Both the position numbers and the translations under genes were made by a program. This document shows positions 1 through 5,209 of a stretch of DNA of 5,209 nt, in pieces. A model generated the notes under the pieces. That model was not told the DNA's origin, did no database searches, and saw nothing but the letters and a program-made list of their open reading frames with translations. The first letter of the stretch is position 1, and each line of letters starts with the position of its first letter. Where the stretch lies: NCBI GenBank assembly GCA_937888925.1, contig CALARM010000429.1, positions 1 through 5,209 on the forward strand, in the 5' to 3' direction. This DNA comes from an uncultured Synergistia bacterium. GTDB taxonomy: Bacteria > Eremiobacterota > SpSt-956 > JAKJGF01.

Positions 1-119
1 GAGCCTGTCAGGCAGAGGCTGATAAAATGGTTACTAATTTACCTGGAGCGGTACTTAGTTTAAAGCAGCATCCTCCCCATCCGAAAAATCCGTTCCATTC
101 GAGTTCAGACACCTCTTGA
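1..119 (+). CDS. rplL: C-terminal end of ribosomal protein L7/L12, with an element-derived 17-residue tail (5' partial)
   Basis: Reading codons from base 3 gives AEADKMVTNLPGAVLSLK near the left edge. This lines up with the usual end of bacterial L7/L12 (pattern SKEEAEKI..L..GA.VELK): C-Q-A-E-A-D-K-M matches S-K-E-E-A-E-K-I, and GAVLSLK matches GAKVELK with a two-residue shorter loop. L7/L12 forms the ribosomal stalk that recruits GTPase translation factors, and rplL normally lies just before rpoB, as it would here without the intervening gene. A normal protein would stop after that lysine. Here the frame continues with QHPPHPKNPFHSSSDTS to TGA at 117-119, inside the adjacent element, and overlaps the 3' end of the minus-strand ATPase gene. 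Only about 21 native residues are visible, so the name rests on this short match plus synteny. The tail is seen directly; its origin by insertion is inferred. Confidence 0.7.
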   Translation, partial: ACQAEADKMVTNLPGAVLSLKQHPPHPKNPFHSSSDTS

Positions 120-1854
120 ATTTAAGCTCCGGCCCTGAGAAAACGAGTATAATCTTAATAAGTTCAGTGTCTCCAATCTGTTTAAATAAAAAATGATCTC
201 TGCCGTATTGTGTAAGTCCTTCTTCTGCTTCTTTAATCTTTTTCTGAAGTAATTCTTCAGTAAAATCCGAAACTTTTATATATTTAATCTCCATAAGATA
301 AGAAAATTTCATATCAGGGTAAGAAGGTAGATTTGGAAGCATAAGAATATCCGAATAGCCCAGGTTTAATTCAGCTTCAGTCCTTGTAATATAATTATTG
401 GGGAAACTGAGATAAACCCTTAAAAAGGTCTGAATGGCTTTTTCTCCGTCAATGTAGTCCCTTACTGCAGTCTGTTTTTTTATTTCTTCAGAGAGATAAT
501 CTACAAGTTCTTCCCATTTCCCGTCATAGGCCATAAATTTAAAGAGCTGTCCCAGATTATAGAAATTCAGATTAAATACTCCCGTATCACGATATGCTTC
601 TCTGATATATTCATAATAGAGTTTTCTTATGACTTCATTAGGTATTTGAAAAACAGTCTGTCCCATCTCCTGTCCTTTAATAGTAAGTAGTCCCGTATAA
701 TATAAAAGAGAAATGAAATTCTCCGGCTCAATAATTCTCTTAACAGGAAAGCCTGTTACCAGTTCAGAAGTGATTTCCTTTTTTTCCAGTATCATTTTAA
801 GTTTTTCAAAATTGCCGTTAGCTCTTCTTGAGCCTTCAATATCTGCAAGTATTAGATACCGGAGTTTTCCATAATCAATCTTAACATTATGATCTAACAT
901 ATCCTGAGGTATTTTATTTCTGGCTGTATATTCATTTATAAAATATAAAGTCATATCGGAATTATACATCCTTACGGAACAATCCTGAGAAAAAAGGTAA
1001 TTATCATACCAGCCTTTCATAACTGTAATAAGATGATCGGAGTTATCGCTTATAGCTCCTTCATTTATATAATAATTGAGCATAACCCTGACTTCATCTT
1101 CAGAAAACCCCACCATTTCATTAAAAGCCGGTATTGTAGTAATATTACTTCCAATATTAAACCCGCTTGTAACATCATCCATAGTAACAGGGCTGACACC
1201 TGTAATGAAGAGTCTGGATATTGGAGCGTCCGAGCCTGTAGTGCCTGCTTTCAGGACATTAAAGAAGTGTCTGAAGAAACCTTCTCCATGAGTTATTGCT
1301 GTATAACGTTCTTTCCCCTGGGTGGATAAAATGGTATTTGTGAAATTATCATATTCATCAATAAGGATATATAATTTACCTGATTTGTTAATAAGTTCGA
1401 AAAGATAAGATAAAATAGTGGAAGCCTCTCTGGATTTTTCAATAGTGTCTATTATTTTACTATCCTGGTTTGTAAGATAAGATTTATAGGTATTAATAAA
1501 ATTAATTGCTCTGAGCCATACGATATCATTAAAAGATTTTTCCACTTTATCAATATCGGGACAGACTTCCGAGAAATTAAATCTGAGTATAAAATAGGAA
1601 TTTCTCTCCTCTGTCTGGTTATCATAGATCGATGTGCCTTTAAAAATGTCTTCAAATCTGTCTTTATATGTTAAATCATAATATGATTGTAGAACAGAGA
1701 GCCAGAGGGATTTTCCGAAGCGTCTCGGTCTGATGAAGAAGAGAAAAGCCGGAGCCTTTTCAATATCTGTTATAAATCTTGTTTTATCGACATAATAATA
1801 GTTTTGTCTTCTAATTCTGATAAAATCAGTTAACCCGTATGGAATTTTTCTCAT
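55..1854 (-). CDS. AAA-ATPase_like / PD-(D/E)XK nuclease-fold protein (DUF1703 type)
   Basis: A 599-residue protein, probably cytoplasmic, with no signal peptide or membrane segment seen. The N-terminus (IPYGLTDF, residues 4-11; YYYVDKTRFI, 19-28) is the hallmark start of the predicted AAA-ATPase family PF09820. A variant P-loop RPRRFGKS follows at 42-49 (Lys48), Walker B LYILIDEYD ends at Asp166-Glu167...Asp169, and a strand with RLFITGVSP (about 214-222) resembles a sensor region. The C-terminal third matches the PDDEXK_9 (DUF1703) nuclease fold: Glu493 or Glu495, GYSD with Asp502, then Glu522-Ile-Lys524, so the core residues look intact. The start at 1854 is chosen because AGGAGG lies 8 bases upstream and family members begin here; an in-frame ATG at 2028 has no such site and lies upstream of the promoter. 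The last residues (TDFSDGEDAA) come from the 9-base repeat array, and the stop at 55-57 lies in rplL-derived sequence. The biological role of the family is unknown; intact motifs suggest an active NTPase/nuclease. Confidence 0.9.
   Translation of the reverse strand: MRKIPYGLTDFIRIRRQNYYYVDKTRFITDIEKAPAFLFFIRPRRFGKSLWLSVLQSYYDLTYKDRFEDIFKGTSIYDNQTEERNSYFILRFNFSEVCPDIDKVEKSFNDIVWLRAINFINTYKSYLTNQDSKIIDTIEKSREASTILSYLFELINKSGKLYILIDEYDNFTNTILSTQGKERYTAITHGEGFFRHFFNVLKAGTTGSDAPISRLFITGVSPVTMDDVTSGFNIGSNITTIPAFNEMVGFSEDEVRVMLNYYINEGAISDNSDHLITVMKGWYDNYLFSQDCSVRMYNSDMTLYFINEYTARNKIPQDMLDHNVKIDYGKLRYLILADIEGSRRANGNFEKLKMILEKKEITSELVTGFPVKRIIEPENFISLLYYTGLLTIKGQEMGQTVFQIPNEVIRKLYYEYIREAYRDTGVFNLNFYNLGQLFKFMAYDGKWEELVDYLSEEIKKQTAVRDYIDGEKAIQTFLRVYLSFPNNYITRTEAELNLGYSDILMLPNLPSYPDMKFSYLMEIKYIKVSDFTEELLQKKIKEAEEGLTQYGRDHFLFKQIGDTELIKIILVFSGPELKFKRCLNSNGTDFSDGEDAALN
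60..64. repeat. Left TTAAA direct repeat (putative target-site duplication)
   Basis: TTAAA occupies the Leu codon and part of the final Lys codon of the L7/L12 frame. The base after it (G65) begins sequence that no longer looks like a ribosomal protein. It matches the TTAAA at 2073-2077. A five-base A/T word alone is weak evidence; its value lies in its position at the reading-frame break. Confidence 0.5.
71..111 (+). repeat. Left 9-base tandem array (TCCGnnnnA-type units)
   Basis: TCCT, TCCG, TCCG and TTCG occur at 71, 80, 89 and 98, an exact 9-base period, followed by GTTCAG. Bases 77-111 match 2025-2059 in the same orientation at 29 of 35 positions, with the first 16 bases (77-92) identical. 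Because the period is three codons, the array reads as tripeptides on both strands: x-His/Asn-Pro units in the L7/L12 tail, and x-x-Asp units (GTD, FSD, GED) at the C-terminus of the ATPase. Confidence 0.85.
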
Positions 1855-1862
1855 ATAAAAGA

Positions 1863-1868
1863 CCTCCT
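1863..1868 (-). promoter_or_regulatory. Ribosome binding site of the ATPase gene
   Basis: On the minus strand the sequence is ACAGGAGGTC, with the AGGAGG core 8 bases before the ATG at 1854-1852. This near-ideal site fixes the start and excludes the 58-codon upstream extension. Confidence 0.9.
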
Positions 1869-1893
1869 GTAAAGAAAGCTCTTTTCTGTTTAA

Positions 1894-1902
1894 ATTATAA
1901 CA
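1894..1902 (-). promoter_or_regulatory. Extended -10 promoter of the ATPase gene
   Basis: On the minus strand the sequence reads TGTTATAAT, a perfect TATAAT with the TGn extension. The predicted transcript starts near 1887 and leaves a leader of about 30 bases before the ATG. No good TTGACA lies 16-18 bases upstream, which is common for extended -10 promoters. The position where the -35 would be is occupied by the palindrome and repeats at 1909-1945. Confidence 0.7.
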
Positions 1903-1908
1903 TGATTG

Positions 1909-1945
1909 CCTGTAATTATCTACAGGAAAACAGGTGTACAGGTAG
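1909..1945. promoter_or_regulatory. Operator-like palindrome and ACAGG triplet repeat upstream of the ATPase promoter
   Basis: CCTGTA (1909-1914) and TACAGG (1921-1926) form a perfect 6-base dyad with a 6-base spacer. ACAGG then recurs at 1922, 1930 and 1938, an exact 8-base spacing. The cluster covers the -35 region of the ATPase promoter, so it could bind a repressor or activator, possibly the element's own product. The repeats are seen; the regulatory role is inferred. Confidence 0.45.
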
Positions 1946-1960
1946 AATAAAAAGCGACCA

Positions 1961-2049
1961 CGGATGTATCGGATTAACGGATGATTCGGAGATGTCTGTA
2001 AAAAATGGTTATACCTTATCCGATCCATCCGAAAAATCCGACCTATCCG
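1961..2049. repeat. Inverted pair of 9-base arrays forming a potential ~30-bp-arm hairpin
   Basis: The left arm 1961-1990 carries CGGA at 1961, 1970, 1978 and 1987 (spacing 9, 8, 9). The right arm 2019-2049 carries TCCG at 2019, 2028, 2037 and 2046 (exact 9-base period). The reverse complement of the left arm matches the right arm at about 24 of 30 positions with one single-base gap, separated by a 28-base spacer. The structure lies upstream of the ATPase promoter at the right end of the element, and may be a recombination or recognition site. Confidence 0.75.
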
Positions 2050-2059
2050 GGTTCAGGCA
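2019..2059 (+). repeat. Right 9-base tandem array, direct copy of the left-end array
   Basis: Four TCCG units with a 9-base period are followed by GGGTTCAGGCA. The unit order and flanking GTTCAG match the left array at 71-111, so the ATPase gene is bracketed by long imperfect direct repeats. The divergence between copies argues against very recent duplication of one end from the other. Confidence 0.85.
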
Positions 2060-2072
2060 AAAAGTACCACGA

Positions 2073-2081
2073 TTAAAATAA
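2073..2081 (+). other. Displaced original 3' end of rplL (Leu-Lys-stop) with right TTAAA copy
   Basis: TTA AAA TAA immediately follows the right end of the element. Joined to AGT at 57-59 it gives Ser-Leu-Lys-stop, the expected end of an L7/L12 protein. It is therefore interpreted as the original rplL terminus, cut off by the insertion. The match is only nine A/T-rich bases, so chance is possible. Confidence 0.5.
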
Positions 2082-2098
2082 AAAAATTCCTCCTGTTA

Positions 2099-2127
2099 TT
2101 GACAGAGAAATTAACTCATGATAAAAT
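2099..2127 (+). promoter_or_regulatory. Strong sigma70-type promoter for rpoB
   Basis: Perfect TTGACA at 2099-2104, a 17-base spacer, then TAAAAT at 2122-2127 (one mismatch to TATAAT). The predicted transcript starts near 2134 and gives a leader of about 340 bases before rpoB. It lies about 20 bases beyond the inserted element, so rpoB can be transcribed even if read-through from rplL is lost. Confidence 0.8.
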
Positions 2128-2158
2128 GGGAAGTGCTGTCTATAGATAGATAGTGGAA

Positions 2159-2200
2159 TTTCAGCTTATATGTAAAGAATTCTTTATTAGTAAACTGAAA
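2159..2200 (+). promoter_or_regulatory. Long imperfect RNA hairpin in the rpoB leader
   Basis: Outer arms TTTCAG (2159-2164) and CTGAAA (2195-2200) are exact complements. One mismatch in, TTA pairs with TAA. The centre is a 14-base perfect palindrome, TAAAGAATTCTTTA (2173-2186), giving a 5-bp stem with an AATT loop. It is not followed by a T-run, so it suits a processing or stability element better than a terminator. Confidence 0.45.
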
Positions 2201-2299
2201 TAATGTCCTGACCCCCACAGAAAGGTTTATACTTGCCCATGGAGATTTTTTCAGGTGTCTCATAAGTAGCAGGTCATTAAAACAGCACAGTAAGCAAGG

Positions 2300-2340
2300 A
2301 AGGAAGATGCAATATTAAATAAAATCTTTCCTTATTTTTA
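2300..2340 (+). terminator. Weak intrinsic terminator/attenuator-like stem before rpoB
   Basis: AAGGAAGAT (2300-2308) can pair with ATCTTTCCTT (2324-2333) as a 9-bp stem with one bulged base and a 15-base loop, followed by ATTTTTATTT. The stem is A/U-rich and the loop large, so only partial termination is likely. This fits attenuation between the promoter at 2099 and rpoB, but no alternative antiterminator fold was identified. Confidence 0.35.
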
Positions 2341-2457
2341 TTTGTGTTGTTATTTTATTTTTTAAAAATCTTTTTTTGAGAGATAGAGAGGTGAATGATA
2401 ACAGTTAAATTTTTCTGGTCAGGTCAGGTGTTTCAAATTTGCTTGTACAGGCGTTGT

Positions 2458-2466
2458 AAAGGAGTG
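2458..2466 (+). promoter_or_regulatory. Ribosome binding site of rpoB, with long spacing to a GTG start
   Basis: AAAGGAGTG closely matches the anti-Shine-Dalgarno complement. The GGAG core ends 13 bases before the GTG at 2478, longer than usual. An in-frame TGA at 2469-2471 prevents any earlier start, and the GTG gives the expected N-terminus, so the pairing is accepted despite the spacing. Confidence 0.7.
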
Positions 2467-2477
2467 TCTGAGAATTA

Positions 2478-5209
2478 GTGATTACACGTCATGGAAAAAG
2501 GGAGAAAAGTTTTTCTAAAATTTCCGAAATTGCGGAATTACCCTATTTAATCGAAACTCAGATCTGTTCGTATGAATGGTTTCTGAATGAGGGAATGAGG
2601 CAGGCTTTCAGGGATTTATCTCCTATTACCGATTTTACCGGTAATATAGTCCTGGAATTTCTGGAGTATTATCTTGGAGATTGTATGATTTCCATACCTG
2701 AAACTGCTGAAAGAGGACTCGAAGATGTTACGATAAAACAGCTTCAATCTTACACAAAATATTCGGTAAAACAGTGCAGGGAGAGGGATATGACCTATTC
2801 TATCCCTCTTAAAGCCAAGGTAAGGCTTATAAAAAAGGATCAGGGGGAAGTAAAAGAAATAAAGGAACAGACAATATTTATAGGAGATTTCCCTTTGATG
2901 ACAGAAAAGGGCACCTTTGTAATAAACGGTGCGGAACGTGTCATAGTCAGTCAGCTGGTTCGTTCACCTGGAGTTTACTTCCAGTCCACAAAAGACAAAA
3001 CCGGTAAGGATCTCTTTACTGCCACGGTAATACCTGACAGAGGAGCATGGCTTGAACTGGCAAGTGACATAAAAGATATTATATCTGTCAGAATTGACAG
3101 AACCAGAAAACTTCCTGCTACAGTACTCTTAAGAGCTCTCGGATATGAATCCAATGAGGAAATAGTCAAGCTCCTTGGAGAAAGTGCCTGCGTGGAAGCT
3201 ACTATAGCCAAGGATAGTATAACAAATCAGGAAAATGCTCTGGTAGAAATTTATAAGAAATTACGCCCCGGCGATCCTCCCACACTTGAAAGTGCACAGA
3301 ATTTGTTAAATACCCTCTTTTTTAACCCCCGTCGTTACAATCTTGGTTATGTAGGGCGTTATAAGTTAATAAAGAAACTCTCTTTAAGAGAAACATGTCT
3401 TGATTGTGGTTTTGAGAATGCACAGGGCCAGACAGAATGTGCCAGATGTGAGGCTCCTCTTGTTCACAATCAGGTTTTAACAAACAGAGACATTGTTGAA
3501 ATTATAAGTTATCTCGTCGGTCTTATAGATGCAAAGCCCGGCTATTATGTAGATGATATAGATCATTTAGGTAATAGAAGAGTCAGGGCAGTAGGCGAAT
3601 TACTCTTAAATCAGTTCCACGTAGGACTTCTGAGACTTGAGAGGGTTGTAAGAGAAAGGATGACTGTTCAGGATGCTGAAACAGTGACTCCCCAGGCTCT
3701 GATTAACATAAGACCTGTAGTGGCTGTATTGAAAGAATTCTTTGGAAGCAGCCAGTTATCTCAATTTATGGATCAGACCAATTCTCTTGCAGAACTAACT
3801 CATAAACGCCGATTGAGCGCCCTGGGTCCCGGAGGACTCAGCAGGGAAAGAGCAGGTTTTGAAGTAAGAGATGTCCATCATTCCCATTACGGCCGTATAT
3901 GTCCTATTGAAACGCCTGAAGGCCCGAATATCGGTCTTATCGGTTCTATGGCCTGCTATTCAAAGGTCAATAAATACGGTTTTATTGAGACACCATATAG
4001 AAAGGTTTTAAATGGTGTTGTTACCGATGAAGTAGTATATATGACTGCCGATGAGGAAGACAAGCATGTAGTAGCTCAGGCCAATGCCGCACTGGATGAA
4101 GAAAATAGATTTGTTCAGCCAAGGATTGCATCAAGAGAAAAAGGTGAGATTACCACCAAAAGGCCTGATGAAATACATTATATAGATGTTTCTCCGAAGC
4201 AGATAGTCAGTGTGGCTACTGCACTTATTCCTTTCCTTGAACATGATGATGCAAACCGTGCTCTTATGGGAGCAAACATGCAGAGACAGGGAGTACCGCT
4301 CCTTGTAAAAGATTCCCCTCTTGTAGGAACAGGTATAGAATACAGGGCAGCAAGAGATTCCGGATGTCTTGTTGTGGCAGAACAGGATGGTGTTGTGAAG
4401 AAAGTAACTGCCAATGAAATTATTGTAGAAGATGAGCAGGGACAGGAAAATAAATATGAACTTCTCAAATTTATCAGATCCAATGCCGGAACCTGTGTGA
4501 AACAGGATCCGATAGTGCACCTTGGAGAGAAAGTACATAAAGGAGAAGTTCTTGCAGACGGTTCTTCAAGTGTAGACGGAGAACTTGCCCTGGGCAGAAA
4601 TGTCCTTGTAGCCTTTATGCCATGGGAAGGCTATAATTATGAAGACGCAATTCTTGTAAGTGAAGAATTTTTAATAGAAGATCTTTATACCTCCATTCAT
4701 ATAGAAGAATATGATGCCGAAGCAAGAGACACAAAACTTGGTTCGGAAGAAATAACAAGGGAAATTCCCAGTGTCGGTGATGATGCCCTTAAAAATCTGG
4801 ATGAAAGAGGTATAATAAGAGTAGGCGCAGATGTTCGTCCTGAAGATATTCTTGTAGGTAAGGTAACTCCGAAAGGTGAGACAGACCTTACTGCAGAAGA
4901 AAGATTACTCCGTGCAATTTTCGGTGAAAAAGCCAGAGATGTAAGGGATACGTCATTGAGAGTTCCTCACGGCGAAAAAGGCAAGGTTATAGACGTAAAG
5001 GTCTTTTCCCGTGAAGACGGAGATGAACTGTCTCCGGGCATAAATAAACTGGTAAGAGTATATGTGGCTCAAAAGAGAAAAATCCTTCAGGGTGATAAAA
5101 TGGCAGGCCGCCACGGTAATAAAGGAGTAGTGGCAAAAATACTTCCAAAAGAAGATATGCCCTATTTGCCTGACGGAACTCCAATTCAGATAGTTCTTAA
5201 CCCTCTCGG
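2478..5209 (+). CDS. rpoB: DNA-directed RNA polymerase beta subunit (3' partial, first 910 residues)
   Basis: This is the beta subunit of the core RNA polymerase, which forms one side of the catalytic cleft and the rifampicin pocket. The frame is open from GTG 2478 to the window edge. Landmarks in order: N-terminal [16 protein letters not shown] (13-28), [16 protein letters not shown] in the protrusion, [11 protein letters not shown] in the lobe, the rifampicin cluster around [10 protein letters not shown] (Asp432, His442, Ser447, equal to E. coli 516, 526, 531), [48 protein letters not shown] (Glu722, Asp723), and [13 protein letters not shown] with active-site Lys874 and Lys882 (E. coli 1065, 1073). 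It ends at ...IVLNPL, lacking roughly the last 250-300 residues. The E. coli insert before GDKMAG is absent. Oddities are an extra segment at residues 68-93, a four-cysteine insert at 307-324, and Ser at two positions usually Pro (436, 696). Wild-type-like rifampicin contacts suggest sensitivity. rpoC would be expected downstream. Confidence 0.98.
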   Translation, partial: MITRHGKREKSFSKISEIAELPYLIETQICSYEWFLNEGMRQAFRDLSPITDFTGNIVLEFLEYYLGDCMISIPETAERGLEDVTIKQLQSYTKYSVKQCRERDMTYSIPLKAKVRLIKKDQGEVKEIKEQTIFIGDFPLMTEKGTFVINGAERVIVSQLVRSPGVYFQSTKDKTGKDLFTATVIPDRGAWLELASDIKDIISVRIDRTRKLPATVLLRALGYESNEEIVKLLGESACVEATIAKDSITNQENALVEIYKKLRPGDPPTLESAQNLLNTLFFNPRRYNLGYVGRYKLIKKLSLRETCLDCGFENAQGQTECARCEAPLVHNQVLTNRDIVEIISYLVGLIDAKPGYYVDDIDHLGNRRVRAVGELLLNQFHVGLLRLERVVRERMTVQDAETVTPQALINIRPVVAVLKEFFGSSQLSQFMDQTNSLAELTHKRRLSALGPGGLSRERAGFEVRDVHHSHYGRICPIETPEGPNIGLIGSMACYSKVNKYGFIETPYRKVLNGVVTDEVVYMTADEEDKHVVAQANAALDEENRFVQPRIASREKGEITTKRPDEIHYIDVSPKQIVSVATALIPFLEHDDANRALMGANMQRQGVPLLVKDSPLVGTGIEYRAARDSGCLVVAEQDGVVKKVTANEIIVEDEQGQENKYELLKFIRSNAGTCVKQDPIVHLGEKVHKGEVLADGSSSVDGELALGRNVLVAFMPWEGYNYEDAILVSEEFLIEDLYTSIHIEEYDAEARDTKLGSEEITREIPSVGDDALKNLDERGIIRVGADVRPEDILVGKVTPKGETDLTAEERLLRAIFGEKARDVRDTSLRVPHGEKGKVIDVKVFSREDGDELSPGINKLVRVYVAQKRKILQGDKMAGRHGNKGVVAKILPKEDMPYLPDGTPIQIVLNPL
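2679..2756 (+). other. Extra ~25-residue segment in the N-terminal part of RpoB
   Basis: Residues 68-93 lie between LEYYLG and [15 protein letters not shown]. In the remembered B. subtilis and E. coli proteins these two blocks are nearly adjacent (LGEPKYPVEESKERDVTYS and LGEPVFDVQECQIRGVTYS). The inserted part is polar, with helix-like character ([17 protein letters not shown]), and is probably a surface extension. The insertion is judged from memory of homologues, not from an alignment. Confidence 0.6.
3396..3449 (+). other. Four-cysteine zinc-ribbon-like insert in the beta lobe of RpoB
   Basis: Cys307, Cys310, Cys321 and Cys324 form C-x2-C-x10-C-x2-C with glycine after the first pair (CLDCG) and a CARCEAPL ending, the layout of short zinc ribbons. 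It sits between [13 protein letters not shown] and the conserved [10 protein letters not shown]...[11 protein letters not shown] block. In E. coli the intervening sequence is a short linker; in B. subtilis it holds a longer, cysteine-free insert. Metal binding is inferred from spacing alone. Confidence 0.7.

Larger units (their letters stand above)
60..2077. mobile_element. Candidate ~2.0 kb single-gene insertion carrying the AAA-ATPase/PD-(D/E)XK gene, placed in the last codons of rplL
   Basis: Four observations support an insertion. TTAAA occurs at 60-64 and again at 2073-2077, as expected of a 5-bp target duplication. Removing one copy and everything between them joins AGT to TTA AAA TAA, restoring a normal Ser-Leu-Lys-stop end for the L7/L12 frame. 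Both ends carry matching arrays of 9-base TCCG units (71-111 and 2019-2059). The cargo is one accessory gene on the opposite strand, sitting in a junction (rplL-rpoB) that is highly conserved in bacteria. No transposase, integrase or classical terminal inverted repeat is seen, so mobility would depend on the ATPase/nuclease itself or on factors elsewhere. An alternative is recombination between scattered repeat arrays. The boundaries are inferred and could shift by one or two bases because the target is A/T-rich. Confidence 0.6.
2128..2477 (+). other. Long rpoB 5' leader without a convincing gene
   Basis: No reading frame here has both a plausible start and length; the ATG at 2126 opens only seven codons. 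The stretch holds an imperfect hairpin (2159-2200), a short purine/pyrimidine stem with a U-rich tail (2300-2340), a very T-rich block (about 2334-2378), tandem GGTCA words near 2417-2428, and the rpoB ribosome binding site. Long rplL-rpoB spacers with attenuation or RNA processing are known in other bacteria, and a similar role is likely here. Confidence 0.5.

Noticed and set aside
1033..1329. Plus-strand open frames within the ATPase gene (including 1076-1291)
   Set aside because: They lie antisense to a clear coding frame with conserved motifs, and have no recognisable domain or start signal.
1855..2028. 58-codon N-terminal extension of the ATPase reading frame from an ATG at 2028
   Set aside because: It has no ribosome binding site, spans the hairpin arrays and the extended -10 promoter, and the ATG at 1854 has an ideal AGGAGG and matches the family's usual start.
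2041..2074. Walker-A-like GSGKK in a short plus-strand frame (TYPGSGKKYHD)
   Set aside because: Eleven codons from the repeat array with no start and no domain context; chance.
2087..2096. A minus-strand ACAGGAGGAA, like a ribosome binding site, beyond the right end of the element
   Set aside because: No start codon at a suitable distance and no reading frame follows it on the minus strand.
2376..2403. A possible second rpoB promoter (TTGAGA with a GATAAC/ATAACA -10)
   Set aside because: The spacer is only 15-16 bases and the -10 is poor; the promoter at 2099-2127 is far better.
2417..2459. A frame reading SGVSNLLVQAL before a TAA near the rpoB start, considered as a second displaced rplL fragment
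   Set aside because: Only Gly-Val-Ser resembles the L7/L12 segment; the following residues do not fit, and the TTA AAA TAA at 2073-2081 is a better match to the missing end.
4131..4538. Minus-strand open frames inside rpoB (also 2975-3211, 4178-4483 and 4987-5184)
   Set aside because: Antisense shadows of the highly conserved rpoB frame; no ribosome binding sites or recognisable products.
21..5103. The 10-mer GATAAAATGG occurring four times on the plus strand (21, 1325, 2120, 5094)
   Set aside because: Two copies encode Asp-Lys-Met in unrelated proteins, one is antisense to the ATPase, and one is the -10 region; no regular spacing or shared context, so treated as coincidence in AT-rich sequence.

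Overview
This AT-rich bacterial window covers the junction between the end of a ribosomal-protein gene (rplL-like) and the start of rpoB, with an unrelated gene lodged between them. The RNA polymerase beta subunit lacks the large insert found in proteobacterial beta before the [12 protein letters not shown] motif. Its core resembles remembered firmicute, actinobacterial and cyanobacterial sequences, which suggests a Terrabacteria-type or uncultivated-phylum bacterium. The window alone does not support a closer assignment.

Layout. (1) Bases 1-119, plus strand: the last codons of a gene whose product reads AEADKMVTNLPGAVLSLK. This fits the C-terminus of ribosomal protein L7/L12, the usual gene before rpoB, but it runs on into a 17-residue tail. 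(2) Bases 55-1854, minus strand: a 599-residue AAA-ATPase_like / PD-(D/E)XK (DUF1703-type) protein with its own promoter, ribosome binding site and a possible operator. (3) Both ends of this gene carry arrays of 9-base units built on TCCG. The right end has a second, inverted array that could form a long hairpin. (4) Bases 2082-2477: an rpoB leader with a near-perfect sigma70 promoter, an imperfect long hairpin and a weak attenuator/terminator-like stem. (5) Bases 2478-5209: rpoB, starting at GTG and running off the right edge after 910 codons.

The main observation is that bases about 60-2077 look like a compact mobile unit inserted into the last two codons of rplL. A TTAAA lies at each boundary. 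The right-hand copy continues as TTA AAA TAA, exactly the Leu-Lys-stop that rplL is missing on the left. The insertion seems to have swapped the ends of two genes: rplL now stops inside the element after reading its 9-base repeats as x-His-Pro tripeptides, and the ATPase gene takes its stop codon from rplL sequence. rpoB probably escaped polarity because a strong promoter lies just downstream of the insertion. The second notable feature is a four-cysteine zinc-ribbon-like insert in the beta lobe of RpoB.

The ATPase gene is convergent with rplL and divergent from rpoB, so it is not part of the transcription/translation operon. Its role is unknown and probably selfish or defence-like.
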